This document shows, piece by piece, positions 28,672 to 37,000 of a stretch of 64,000 nt of DNA. Origin of the DNA: Microbulbifer bruguierae (lineage in GTDB: Bacteria > Pseudomonadota > Gammaproteobacteria > Pseudomonadales > Cellvibrionaceae); assembly GCF_029869925.1 (NCBI RefSeq), contig NZ_CP118605.1, positions 4,244,001 to 4,308,000 on the forward strand. The letters run 5' to 3'. The notes under the pieces are model-generated. The model saw nothing but the letters and a program-made list of their open reading frames with translations, searched no databases and was not told the DNA's origin. The translations under genes and the position numbers were made by a program. How positions within the stretch are numbered: position 1 is the stretch's first letter; each line of letters begins with the position of its first letter.

Positions 28672-29049
28672 ATGAGTAAAGCAGTAATTTTCTCAATAAT
28701 TACAGTTTTCGCCTTAGCCGCACAGGCAGAGTCAGCTAAATCTTTGTTGAGTGAAAATGGGGTAGCTGAAGCTACTTGTATCCCATTATCTAGCATTGAA
28801 AGTAAGTGCTTTGTGATCTCGGGAAACAATAAGTTCGATATAAGCAAAGTCGAAAGCGCGAATTTAGGAAAAATTGGTGTCAGAAAGAGAGCTGATTATT
28901 CAAAAATAATCAGCTTTCCTAGCAAGTGGCTGAAAGCTAGTGATGCTGAGTTAATGGTAGAAATTACTACCAAAGCTTGGTGTGAAGGTAAGCAGCATAC
29001 CTTAGTTGAGCCCGTATATATAAAGGGTGGAGTCTACCTCCAGCGGTGA
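28672..29049 (+). CDS. Cassette 1: small exported protein of unknown function
   Basis: A 125-residue protein starting 7 bases after the cassette boundary. It begins with a clear signal peptide (AVIFSIITVFALAAQAES). The mature part has three cysteines (ATCIPLS, SKCFVIS, AWCEGK), which could give a disulfide in the periplasm, and beta-rich segments such as AELMVEITTKAW. I do not recognise a family. The stop is 3 bases before attC1. The longer frame upstream to 28573 runs into IS sequence and is not used. Confidence 0.75.
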   Translation: MSKAVIFSIITVFALAAQAESAKSLLSENGVAEATCIPLSSIESKCFVISGNNKFDISKVESANLGKIGVRKRADYSKIISFPSKWLKASDAELMVEITTKAWCEGKQHTLVEPVYIKGGVYLQR

Positions 29050-29052
29050 AAT

Positions 29053-29170
29053 GCCTAACAAGGTGCGGCAGCCCGACGTCTTACTTTGCGCACTTTTTGC
29101 GCAGTCGCTACGCTCCTATTTTCGCGCAAAAACTACACAAAGTAAGCCGCCGCTGCGCACGGCGTTAAGT
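29053..29170 (+). other. attC1 recombination site (118 bp)
   Basis: R'' GCCTAAC (29053-29059) and R' GTTAAGT (29164-29170). Between them lie long complementary arms (CTTACTTTG near 29080 with CAAAGTAAG near 29138, and TTTTTGCGC with GCGCAAAAA) that would fold the single strand into the usual attC hairpin. It is closely similar in sequence and length to attC4. Confidence 0.9.
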
Positions 29171-29179
29171 GTCACAACT

Positions 29180-29500
29180 ATGTATAGCTTCGAAGATATA
29201 AAAGAGCGATCGGAATCAGATGATGAGCTTGTAGTCGGATATGCCGATGCCATGGAACTGCTTTACCTTTTCGAACAAAGTGATACTCAAGTTATCGGAT
29301 GGGAGGGCTGGCTAAAGTATGAAAATGGTACGCTTGGTCACTCTCAAAAATATCAGGGTACAGTTGACCTCTCTGCTATGCCAAAAACATCGGCAATTGC
29401 GCTTGTAAAAAGCACTATCATGCAGGCTAATACAGAGTGGCTAGAAAATCCGGAGGTGCATAATGCAAATTTACTTTTCTGCATTACGACCAACACTTAA
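29180..29500 (+). CDS. Cassette 2: unknown 106-residue protein
   Basis: Begins with ATG 29180, 10 bases after the core GTTAAGT. The text starts YSFEDIKERSESDDELVVGYADAMEL and ends in ENPEVHNANLLFCI. It is acidic, probably cytosolic, and has no signal peptide or obvious catalytic motif. Its TAA stop lies inside the R'' box (ACTTAAC) of attC2, a compact cassette design. The in-frame extension back to 29027 would read through attC1 and is rejected. I cannot assign a family; immunity-type or toxin-antidote roles are only guesses for such proteins. Confidence 0.7.
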   Translation: MYSFEDIKERSESDDELVVGYADAMELLYLFEQSDTQVIGWEGWLKYENGTLGHSQKYQGTVDLSAMPKTSAIALVKSTIMQANTEWLENPEVHNANLLFCITTNT

Positions 29501-29567
29501 CAAACAAAGGCAGCATCGCCCTGCGGGCTGGACGCGCTAACGCGCGCCGCTGCTTTGGGCGTTAAGT
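29495..29567 (+). other. attC2 recombination site (73 bp)
   Basis: Perfectly complementary boxes ACTTAAC (29495-29501) and GTTAAGT (29561-29567). Inside, GGCAGC...GCTGC and GCGCG elements pair to form a short hairpin. Confidence 0.9.
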
Positions 29568-29589
29568 GTCACAAGGATTCAAAACTCAA

Positions 29590-30030
29590 ATGATTGAAGT
29601 AGTATCACAAAAGAACTTGTCAGAAGTACTCCCTCTTATTCGGGCATACCAGGAGTTTTATAACGTTACCGAAATATCCGATGATCGAAATTCAAAGTTC
29701 TTTTCACAGTTTGGTGAATCGTGCCCTTCTGGTTGTCAGTTCATTTATAGAGAGGCAGGCATTGTTGTTGGGTTTGCGACAGTTTATTTTTCGTTCACAA
29801 CATCAATTACTGCAAAAGTAGCTGTTCTAAATGACCTATACACCTTGCCAAATTGTCGTGGTAAAGGTATCGGTCGTCAGCTTATTGAATACTGTCGCAG
29901 CTTTGCGGAAAAAAATGGTGCGGCTCGTTTACAGTGGGTAACGGCAACAGATAACGAGCAGGCACAGAAACTTTACGACTCATTGAATACAGGTAAAAGT
30001 ACGTGGCACTTTTACACATACAACACTTAA
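29590..30030 (+). CDS. Cassette 3: GNAT-family N-acetyltransferase
   Basis: A 146-residue GCN5-related acetyltransferase. The acetyl-CoA-binding motif A is seen as LPNCRGKGIGRQLIEY (about residues 88-103), preceded by the beta-4 strand VAVLNDLYTLP. The C-terminal WVTATDNEQAQKLYDSL helix is typical of small-molecule or protein acetyltransferases. The substrate cannot be read from sequence. GNAT genes are common integron cargo (antibiotic or toxin acetylation, or none of these). ATG 29590 lies 22 bases after the core. A GTG at 29566 is inside the attC and less likely. The stop TAA lies within attC3. Confidence 0.88.
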   Translation: MIEVVSQKNLSEVLPLIRAYQEFYNVTEISDDRNSKFFSQFGESCPSGCQFIYREAGIVVGFATVYFSFTTSITAKVAVLNDLYTLPNCRGKGIGRQLIEYCRSFAEKNGAARLQWVTATDNEQAQKLYDSLNTGKSTWHFYTYNT

Positions 30031-30121
30031 CAAGGCCAAGCACAATCGTGCAATGCAAAAAGGCGCATTGCACTGGACGGCCTACACTGCGTTTCGGCCG
30101 CCTGTGTTGGCGGCGTTAGGC
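30025..30121 (+). other. attC3 recombination site (97 bp)
   Basis: R'' ACTTAAC (30025-30031), R' GTTAGGC (30115-30121). The centre contains GCAATGC/GCATTGC and GGCCT/GGCCG pairings of a folded attC. Confidence 0.88.
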
Positions 30122-30130
30122 TCCCAAGAT

Positions 30131-30523
30131 ATGAGAATCGGTGATCAACACCACAGTTTAACTATTTCAAAGAACGATCCTGATGATCCATATTCAGGTG
30201 TTACGGTAAAGGTACATATGGATACCTATACCGATTTGGCATGCTTCCAGGGAATGAATAGTGCTCTCCATCTTTGTGGAGAGAATTTGCTGGCTAATTT
30301 GGATGGATTCAAAGATTTCACGATCAACAAGGTCGAAATAGATCTAACCACTGATTCATACATAAGGCTGGAGCGGGAGGTTCTCGGTGGAATTCAGCTC
30401 ACCTATAGAATTTGTTATTGGACTCAGGAAGATATGGCGGCGCTCTCTGGAGTTATTCATGTTGACGGCGAGTATAATTATCAGCTCATTGAGCACTTAA
30501 CTAGTTTGGTGCAAGCCCTATGA
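30131..30523 (+). CDS. Cassette 4: unknown 130-residue protein
   Basis: Starts at ATG 30131, 9 bases after the core GTTAGGC, and stops one base before R'' of attC4. The sequence alternates beta-like segments (GVTVKVHMDTYTDLACF, INKVEIDLTTDSYIRLERE) with a C-terminal helix (NYQLIEHLTSLVQA). There is no signal peptide or metal motif. It resembles small single-domain immunity-like or substrate-binding folds, but I can name no family with confidence. Confidence 0.7.
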   Translation: MRIGDQHHSLTISKNDPDDPYSGVTVKVHMDTYTDLACFQGMNSALHLCGENLLANLDGFKDFTINKVEIDLTTDSYIRLEREVLGGIQLTYRICYWTQEDMAALSGVIHVDGEYNYQLIEHLTSLVQAL

Positions 30524-30640
30524 GCCTAACAAGTTGCTGCAACCGACGTCTTACTTTATGCACCTTTTGCGCGGTCGCTTCGCTCCCAGTTTCGCGCAAA
30601 AGCCGCATAAAGTAAGCCGCCGCTGAGCAAGGCGTTATGT
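30524..30640 (+). other. attC4 recombination site (117 bp)
   Basis: R'' GCCTAAC (30524-30530), R' GTTATGT (30634-30640). Perfect inner arms CTTACTTTATGC / GCATAAAGTAAG and TTTTGCGCG / CGCGCAAAA make a long hairpin. Over most of its length it matches attC1. Confidence 0.9.
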
Positions 30641-30667
30641 GCATTTAGCAATTTAGAGATTTATAAA

Positions 30668-32545
30668 ATGGAACTTGTTTTTAAACAACCTCATGTTTCT
30701 ATTACGCAGTTTAACCCAATTGAGCTATCTGATTTTACTGTTATTACAGGTGTTAATGGTTCTGGAAAAAGTCATTTATTGAGTGCCATCGAACAAAAGA
30801 AGTGCGTTATTCAAGGCCTTGAAAATGCAACTGTTGTTCACTTCAACTATGAGAACTTTAAGCTCGAAAACGAGGCGGCATTTAACGCACAACAAATTAA
30901 GCAGGAAACAACCGCAGCGTGGACCTTTTATCAGCAAAAGGTTAAGCCTCACACTCCAAACTGGAAAAAACAAATAGATCAAAATGCATACCCTCTGCTT
31001 AAAGAGGAATGCAAAAATGAAAACAAGGGATTGTGGGAGCTGGGAGTAACTACCCTTAAAAATTATCGAGATTCTATTAGGGGGCTTTTTGGCAGCAATC
31101 AAATGAAAGGGAATGCGCAAGCACAAGGAATTTTGTCCGTTGTTAAAAAGCTTCCATATAGTGCCGATGAAATTAAAGAAGAAGATTTCAATTCTATCTA
31201 TAAGCCTTATATGTTCAAAAACGACTTTTTGCCGATGCAACTAGGGAAGGTTATATGGGACTACTACGTCAAATACCAACAGAATAGGTTTTATCATTAT
31301 GAAAATAGTGAAAATGGTAAGAATTACCCCGTATTAAGTGAAAAGGAATTTATTGAAAAGCACGGCAGAAAGCCGTGGGACGTCATAAACGAAATAATGG
31401 AAGAGTTTGACACGCTTGAATATAGGGTAAGTTCACCTGAAGGATCAGATTACTTTTCACAGTATCAACTTAAACTTGAGCATACAAGAACTCCTGGACT
31501 GCAGCTAGATTTTGCGAACCTTTCTTCCGGTGAAAGAGTTTTAATGGCGTTAGTTGCATCAATATATAAGTCGACCTCCGATAATCATTTTCCAGACATT
31601 CTGCTGCTTGATGAAGTAGATGCATCACTTCACCCTTCAATGATGAAGAACATGCTTGGCGTGATTCAAAACATATTTCTGGAGAATGGCATTAAAGTGT
31701 TGCTGGTTTCGCATTCGCCTTCAACAATTGCTCTATCACCAGAAGAATCAATATTTGTTATGAATAAGTCTGGTGAGAACCGAATCGAAAAGCGCTCAAA
31801 AAAAGAGGCCTTGTCAATTCTTACCGAAGGATTTGCCACCCTAAATGATATAGAGCCTACATTAAGTGTAAATTACAATTTATCTAAGACGGATTTGCCC
31901 ATACTTTTTACAGAGGGTATTACAGATAAAATCATGATCGAGGTAGCTTGGGCAAAGTTATACCCTGAAATTGATATGCCTTTCTTTGTTCAAGATTGCT
32001 TTGATGCGTCATTTTTAGCAAATTTATTTCGGCGTGGTCACGATGGTCAAGATGGGATATTTGTAAATTACAATGAGAGGCCTCTGATTGCTCTTTTTGA
32101 TTTTGATGCAGAAGGTTTTAACTCGTGGAATGGGTTGAGTCAGTTATCAAAAATAGTTGAGACAGATCCTCGGAAATGTCTGCGCAAATGTCATGCAGAG
32201 TTGAATGCTTATGCAATATTGTTACCTGTTCCGACTCAAGAAAAGATCGAAAAGCAAGTTATAAAAAGTGGTATTGAAACATTTAAAGACAAATCAAATT
32301 TATCTATAGAGTTACTTTTTTATGGAGATCCGTCTTTGTCCCAATATTTTTCAATAGAAATAATACAGGGTGGCGGAGAGATTGTTGTATTCAAAGGGAA
32401 AAAGAGAGATTTTTCTGACAAGGTAAGATCACTAGGCCCTGACTCATTTAAGGCGTTTGTGCCCTTATTTGATCAAATTCAAAACATTGTCAATGCACAT
32501 AACAAGTCAAGCCAAGGGACGCAGCAAAGCTGCGCCCCTGCTTGA
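30668..32545 (+). CDS. Cassette 5: OLD-like ATPase with TOPRIM-type C-terminus (candidate phage defence)
   Basis: A 625-residue protein with an ABC/SMC-like ATPase module: Walker A GVNGSGKS (residues 28-35), a long helical insertion, signature LSSGER (285-290), Walker B ILLLDEVDASLH (311-322) and switch histidine SH (348-349). The C-terminal part has TOPRIM-like acidic motifs, FTEGITDK (Glu416) and ALFDFD (Asp478, Asp480), expected to bind metal and cut or nick nucleic acid. This order is that of OLD-family nucleases, which include stand-alone and Gabija-type anti-phage proteins. A fused PARIS-like AriA/AriB is another possibility. The last codons run into attC5. At 1.9 kb the cassette is unusually long. 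Confidence 0.82.
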   Translation: MELVFKQPHVSITQFNPIELSDFTVITGVNGSGKSHLLSAIEQKKCVIQGLENATVVHFNYENFKLENEAAFNAQQIKQETTAAWTFYQQKVKPHTPNWKKQIDQNAYPLLKEECKNENKGLWELGVTTLKNYRDSIRGLFGSNQMKGNAQAQGILSVVKKLPYSADEIKEEDFNSIYKPYMFKNDFLPMQLGKVIWDYYVKYQQNRFYHYENSENGKNYPVLSEKEFIEKHGRKPWDVINEIMEEFDTLEYRVSSPEGSDYFSQYQLKLEHTRTPGLQLDFANLSSGERVLMALVASIYKSTSDNHFPDILLLDEVDASLHPSMMKNMLGVIQNIFLENGIKVLLVSHSPSTIALSPEESIFVMNKSGENRIEKRSKKEALSILTEGFATLNDIEPTLSVNYNLSKTDLPILFTEGITDKIMIEVAWAKLYPEIDMPFFVQDCFDASFLANLFRRGHDGQDGIFVNYNERPLIALFDFDAEGFNSWNGLSQLSKIVETDPRKCLRKCHAELNAYAILLPVPTQEKIEKQVIKSGIETFKDKSNLSIELLFYGDPSLSQYFSIEIIQGGGEIVVFKGKKRDFSDKVRSLGPDSFKAFVPLFDQIQNIVNAHNKSSQGTQQSCAPA

Positions 32546-32555
32546 AGCGTTATTT
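32497..32555 (+). other. attC5 recombination site (59 bp)
   Basis: R'' ACATAAC (32497-32503) complements GTTATGT at the start of this cassette. R' is GTTATTT (32549-32555). A short hairpin (GACGCAGC/GCTGCGCC and CAAGCC-type arms) lies between. The end of the ATPase gene overlaps it. Confidence 0.85.
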
Positions 32556-32586
32556 GCAACCCTAGAAACACACAGAAGATAAACGT

Positions 32587-32991
32587 ATGAGCGAAAACTA
32601 CGGTTCATGTCTTTGTGGTTCGGTTAAATTCAAAATTACTGGCGATTTTGATAGTTTCTACCTCTGCCATTGTGAACATTGCCAAAAGGATACTGGCTCA
32701 GCGCACGCTGCAAATCTATTCTCTCAATCTGCAGAGCTAATCTGGCAGGATGGCGAAACTGCAATAAGCAAATTTACTCTTCCCGGTACTCGCCACAGTA
32801 AAAGCTTTTGCAAACTCTGTGGCTCAGCTCTTCCCAATATTCAGATGGGAGGAGCACTTTTGGTAGTTCCGGCTGGGAGCCTTGATAGCAAATTGACCAT
32901 CCGGCCAGCTGCGCATATCTTCACATCAAGCAAAGCACCTTGGGACTCTGAGCTTGAAGTAATACCAGAATTCGATACCTTTCCAAAATGA
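32587..32991 (+). CDS. GFA (glutathione-dependent formaldehyde-activating/CENP-V) family protein 1
   Basis: A 134-residue zinc protein of the GFA family. Ligand cysteines are visible in CLCGSVKF, CHCEHCQKDTG and the CKLCGSALPN pair. The family was named for S-hydroxymethylglutathione formation, but most members are of unknown substrate. It starts 31 bases after the attC5 core, so it belongs to cassette 6. The expected closing box (AAATAAC) is not found after the stop, which suggests that the end of this cassette has been lost or has decayed. Confidence 0.85.
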   Translation: MSENYGSCLCGSVKFKITGDFDSFYLCHCEHCQKDTGSAHAANLFSQSAELIWQDGETAISKFTLPGTRHSKSFCKLCGSALPNIQMGGALLVVPAGSLDSKLTIRPAAHIFTSSKAPWDSELEVIPEFDTFPK

Positions 32992-33061
32992 GGCATCGTC
33001 AGCACATGACAAGTACAAGCAACAGGGCTCCAAGTTACCCACAAAAAGGTAAACCTTATAA

Positions 33062-33541
33062 ATGAATAAGCACAATAGAAATACGGGTAGGTGTACTTGC
33101 GGAGAAATTGAGTATGAACTGACTGCAATCCCCATGTTCGTACACTGTTGTCATTGCACCTGGTGTCAAAGGGAAACCGGCTCAGCGTTTGCAGTGAATG
33201 CGCTTATAGAGGCTGATGAGGTTCGGTTGATCCAGGGTTCTCCTGAAAAAACTGATGTTCCGAGCAATAGCGGCATAGGGCAAAAAATTAGCCGTTGCCC
33301 TTCGTGTAAAACTGCTCTCTGGAGCAATTATGGCGCAGCAAATGAAGCGGTATGCTTCATTCGTGTAGGTACACTTAACAACCCTGATGCATGTCCACCA
33401 GATATACATATTTTCACTTCTACAAAGCAGAAGTGGGTGGAGCTAAACGACTCCGTGCCAGTTATGGATGAGTACTATCAAAGAAGCAATTATTGGCCCG
33501 AGCAGAGTATTACTAGGTATAAGCGTGCTGTTAAAGTTTAG
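33062..33541 (+). CDS. GFA family protein 2
   Basis: A 159-residue GFA/CENP-V member, distinct from the one just upstream. Metal-binding motifs CTCGEIEYE, CCHCTWCQRETGS and CPSCKTALWSNYG are intact, and the tail has IFTSTKQKWVEL, usual for the family. Only 70 bases separate it from GFA 1, and the proteins are clearly diverged. It is therefore either a second cassette gene whose attC was lost or a chromosomal gene next to the array. The substrate is unknown. Confidence 0.85.
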   Translation: MNKHNRNTGRCTCGEIEYELTAIPMFVHCCHCTWCQRETGSAFAVNALIEADEVRLIQGSPEKTDVPSNSGIGQKISRCPSCKTALWSNYGAANEAVCFIRVGTLNNPDACPPDIHIFTSTKQKWVELNDSVPVMDEYYQRSNYWPEQSITRYKRAVKV

Positions 33542-33578
33542 TGGCATACTCGATGTTGAGTTTTAATAAGGAAAAATA

Positions 33579-33986
33579 ATGAATATGATTCGATTTTTAT
33601 CCGCGGTATCTTTGGTGGTTCTGCCCATGCTTTCTCACGGGTTGACTACAGATGAGCAAAGAAACCTGTCGATTCAGTTGACCCAGACCGCACTGCATAT
33701 TAATAAAGGCGCTCCGCAGTTGATCGACGAAGATACAAGGCTCGATTCTGTTTCTACGGTAAAAAATATCATCATCTATAACAACACCATGGTGAACTAC
33801 ACCGTCGACCAGTTCAACGTGGCCGAGTTTGAGGTTGCGCTGAAGGCGGCAGTTATTGATCCTCTGTGTGCCAATACTGCGTTGGGAGCCTTCCGTGAGC
33901 TGGGTGTTGTTATGGCCTACCGGTACCTGGATAAAGACGGTAATTTTATCGTTGAATTGTCTCAGGATATGGGAGAGTGCGGCTGA
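33579..33986 (+). CDS. Small exported protein of unknown function
   Basis: A 135-residue protein with a signal peptide (RFLSAVSLVVLPMLSHG) and a mature part rich in alternating strands and helices (TTDEQRNLSIQLTQTALH, NIIIYNNTMVNYTV). It has two cysteines, in DPLCANTALG and at the end in MGECG, which could form a disulfide. ATG 33579 has AAGGA about 6 bases upstream. I do not recognise a family. It lies just beyond the GFA genes and before the converging CapA-fusion gene, and its base composition is closer to the core genome than to the cassettes. Confidence 0.7.
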   Translation: MNMIRFLSAVSLVVLPMLSHGLTTDEQRNLSIQLTQTALHINKGAPQLIDEDTRLDSVSTVKNIIIYNNTMVNYTVDQFNVAEFEVALKAAVIDPLCANTALGAFRELGVVMAYRYLDKDGNFIVELSQDMGECG

Positions 33987-34067
33987 CAGTGACGATGAGG
34001 TGTGCCGTTAGATATTGGGGCCTGGAAAGATTTTCTGTCGAAAATGGTGTGGAAATGTTTCTGTCTA

Positions 34068-37000
34068 TTAAGGCGGTGAGGCGAGGTCCGTCGTCATAAG
34101 ACTTGGGATTTTTACCCGAATCAGCGCACCGGGAATACGTTCGGGTCTGATGGTGGTTTCAGGCCCGATGATCCCGATTTCCAACTGCAAATCGATATTA
34201 CGCAGCTGATCGAAGAGTGGTGGGCGAAGTGCGTAATAATCGCGATAGATTACGCCCGGTTGCCAGCGGCTGGTTGGCACTTGCCAGTCGCAGGGCTCGT
34301 GGTCCATGCTTTTCCCCCATTCCGGCATCGTGGTTTGCTGTATCGGCACGGCGCGGATATCCAGCCGCAAGTTTCCAGTTACTTCTTCCCTCAGCGTCCA
34401 GAACGTCTCCACAAAGAAGAGCTGGCGCTGTTCTATCAAATCTGGTGAATAGCGAATACCTAACAAGTGCAGCGGACCAAATTCTTGCGGTTCTATTTGC
34501 GCATCTACCGGAACTTCAACGGCGATCCAGTCGGGATTTGGAGGGCGCTTGAACTGGTTTAACAGCTCCGGCTTGAGAATTGTTTTGGGTGCCGGATCAA
34601 TGGGGAAATAGCTGAAGCGTGGCGGGGTTAATGGCAGGTAGCCACTGCCATCTTCCTGCAACTGGAGGTCACTGCGCAGTTGCAGGCACCTTTGACGGTA
34701 GCGCTCGGTTGCTCTGTGTGCGTCGTCTCCGGTGAGCTGGCGGCTGAAGCCGAACCCCACACCGACAGGAAAATAGCGCACGCCTTCCACACCGTTTTGG
34801 CCGAGTTCAAGCCGGAATATACCGCTGTCTTTCAGGTCATTGCGTACCGCGTCAAATAACAGGTCTCCGGCATCGTGAATGATCGGCTTGTGGCGGTAGA
34901 TCTCTATACCCCGGAGGTCATGGGTGCCCGTACCGAGCACTGCATCGGCACCGGCGTCGATGATGCTGTGCCCGGCGTCTATTTGCTGTTGATCCGGTGC
35001 CTGTTGCCTGTGGTCTCCCCAGTGAACCGCTACCAGTACCGCATGTGCCCGTTGCCGAGCGATGGCGATACGCGGTCTCAGTAGCGCTTCCCATTCTTGC
35101 GGTGAGCGTATTGGCAGGTGGGCGATACCGGGCTGGCGTGCCCCTGCGGCAAAGTGTTTTTGGGTGGCATCCAGCGAAAAAATGGCGATGTTCAGGTCGC
35201 CGGCAGCGCGAATAATCGGTTTGAGCGCTGCTTCCAGATTGACTCCGGATCCGGTGTGGCCAATACCAATGGCGTTCAGCCAGAAACCTTGTTCCAACAG
35301 CGCCTGACACCCGTAGTCGCCACTGTGGTTGTTGGCCGTGGTGACCGCATCGATACCAGCGCGGCAGAGCAGCTTCAGCATCTCTGGGCGTGCGCGATAG
35401 TAGTAGGGCGCGCTTTCCCCTTTGTCGATTCCCTGTTCGCCGGTGGTGGCGACGACGCATTCCAGATTGACCACACTGAGATCCGCGCTGCTCAAGGCGG
35501 GTAGTCGTCCCAGTACCTGTTCCTCGCCCAGTTCTTCCATGCGGTAGTGCTGGCGTCTGCCGAGATTGACGTCGCCGCCCCAGGCGAAGGTTGCCCGCCG
35601 ATTTCTCTTCTTTACCGCCATTGGATAATCGGTGAGTGCGGTGGAAAACGTCTCTGGCAGCCCACCTCGTAGTAGGTATTTGCGAAAGGCCACGAATCCG
35701 GAGAGGTAATGTTCGACATCATCGATGCGCACGCGAAAGGCGTGGTGGCGGATGTAAAAGCTGCCGATAATTTTTCCGGGGTTTTCGAAGTACATGGCGT
35801 ACTCGGGCCAGTAATAGCCGTTCAGCAGGTACATAGCGCGGGTGTGCAGGGCGCGATAAAACTTGGGGAGGTCGAGTTGTGCGAGCAGGTGTGAATATTC
35901 GGGCTGCTCACGCAAACGGGTGACCATGCGCTCTGCCGCCATCATCAATTCCAGCAGGGTGGGAAAGGTGGTGATGCGCTCCAGCACAAAATCCAGGTAG
36001 CCATTTACGTTTTGAATACCGAACTCATAGTAACGTGCTTGCGGCCGGTACAGGGTCAGTTCATTGACGCAGTAGCTAAGCCAGTGGTCGTGGGCCTGCC
36101 AGTGGTTGTTGGCAATAAAATACTCGAACGCTTTCTCAACCATGTTCAGCCAGCGTTCGTTTTTGGTTAGGCCGTACAGGCGCATTAGACCGAAGGTGGC
36201 TTCGCCGTCGTAGTAGATAACACGGAATTCGTCTTTGACCGATAGCTCCGGGTAACGCAGTACGTGAGCGAACTTTCCGGTTTCCGTGTCCTGCATAAAC
36301 TGGATGCCCGCGGCCAGTTGATCCAGCTGAGTGTGATACGCCGTGGTGCCGGTCAGTTCGGAATATTTCACCAGCGCCAACAGGCATACCGCATTGCCGC
36401 CCAGTTTGATTTCGTTATTGGCTTCGACCAGAAAGGCGGCCTGTTCCCCGGAAGGCAGCCGGGCCGGTTGGATCAGCTTTTTGGTGAGATGGGCGAGGGC
36501 GCGATCGATCGATTGTTTGAGTTCCGGGTCTTGGGTGACTTCCCAGGCTTCGGTCATCGCGTAAATCGAGCTGGCGTGGCGCAGCGTGTTGTAGGTGCCG
36601 ATCGGTCGGTCAAAACAACAGTGCCAGCCATATTCGAAGCGACCGTTCTTGAGGACCTGACTGGCCAGGTAGCGGCTGCTGGTATTGATCAGGTGCCTGC
36701 TGGTGGCTTCGTCCAGTTCTTCAATAATGCGGCGGCCCGCGTTGCGCCCGGGGCCGTAAAGTTTCTGTGGCGGCGTCTGGTGATCAAGATAAATCCCCTC
36801 GGTGCTTAGTTGGGTCACCAGTGCCTGATCACTGAAATCCAGGTTCGCATTCTTGCCAAAGCGCCGATCGGCATAGGCGCGGAATTTATGCGGGTTCAGC
36901 ACTACGTGCGGAATCTTGTTGCCGCCGTACAGCATGGCGTTGCCATTGAGCTCCTGCTCAAGGAAGGCGAGGCTCCAGTCTTCGTCCAGGGCAAGGCCGT

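Larger units (their letters stand above)
28653..32555 (+). mobile_element. Integron gene-cassette array without integrase (CALIN)
   Basis: One attC half-site (28653-28665) and five complete attC sites (29053, 29495, 30025, 30524 and 32497 onwards) delimit five closed cassettes and the start of a sixth. All genes point the same way, each close behind a recombination core. In cassettes 1-5 the six bases at the cassette start (TTAGGC, TTAAGT, TTAAGT, TTAGGC, TTATGT) are the reverse complement of that cassette's own closing R'' box, exactly as cassette circularisation requires. No intI gene or attI is present in the window; the side where they might have been is occupied by the IS remnant. The region is clearly more AT-rich than its surroundings. 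Confidence 0.9.

Noticed and set aside
29027..29179. N-terminal extension of the cassette 2 protein
   Set aside because: The extra codons are the translation of attC1 itself. The ATG at 29180, just after the core site, is the natural start.
32992..33061. Possible sixth attC between the two GFA genes (TGACAAG...AGTTACCC)
   Set aside because: The boxes do not complement each other or the TTATTT start of the cassette, and there are no paired arms. It is too weak to call.
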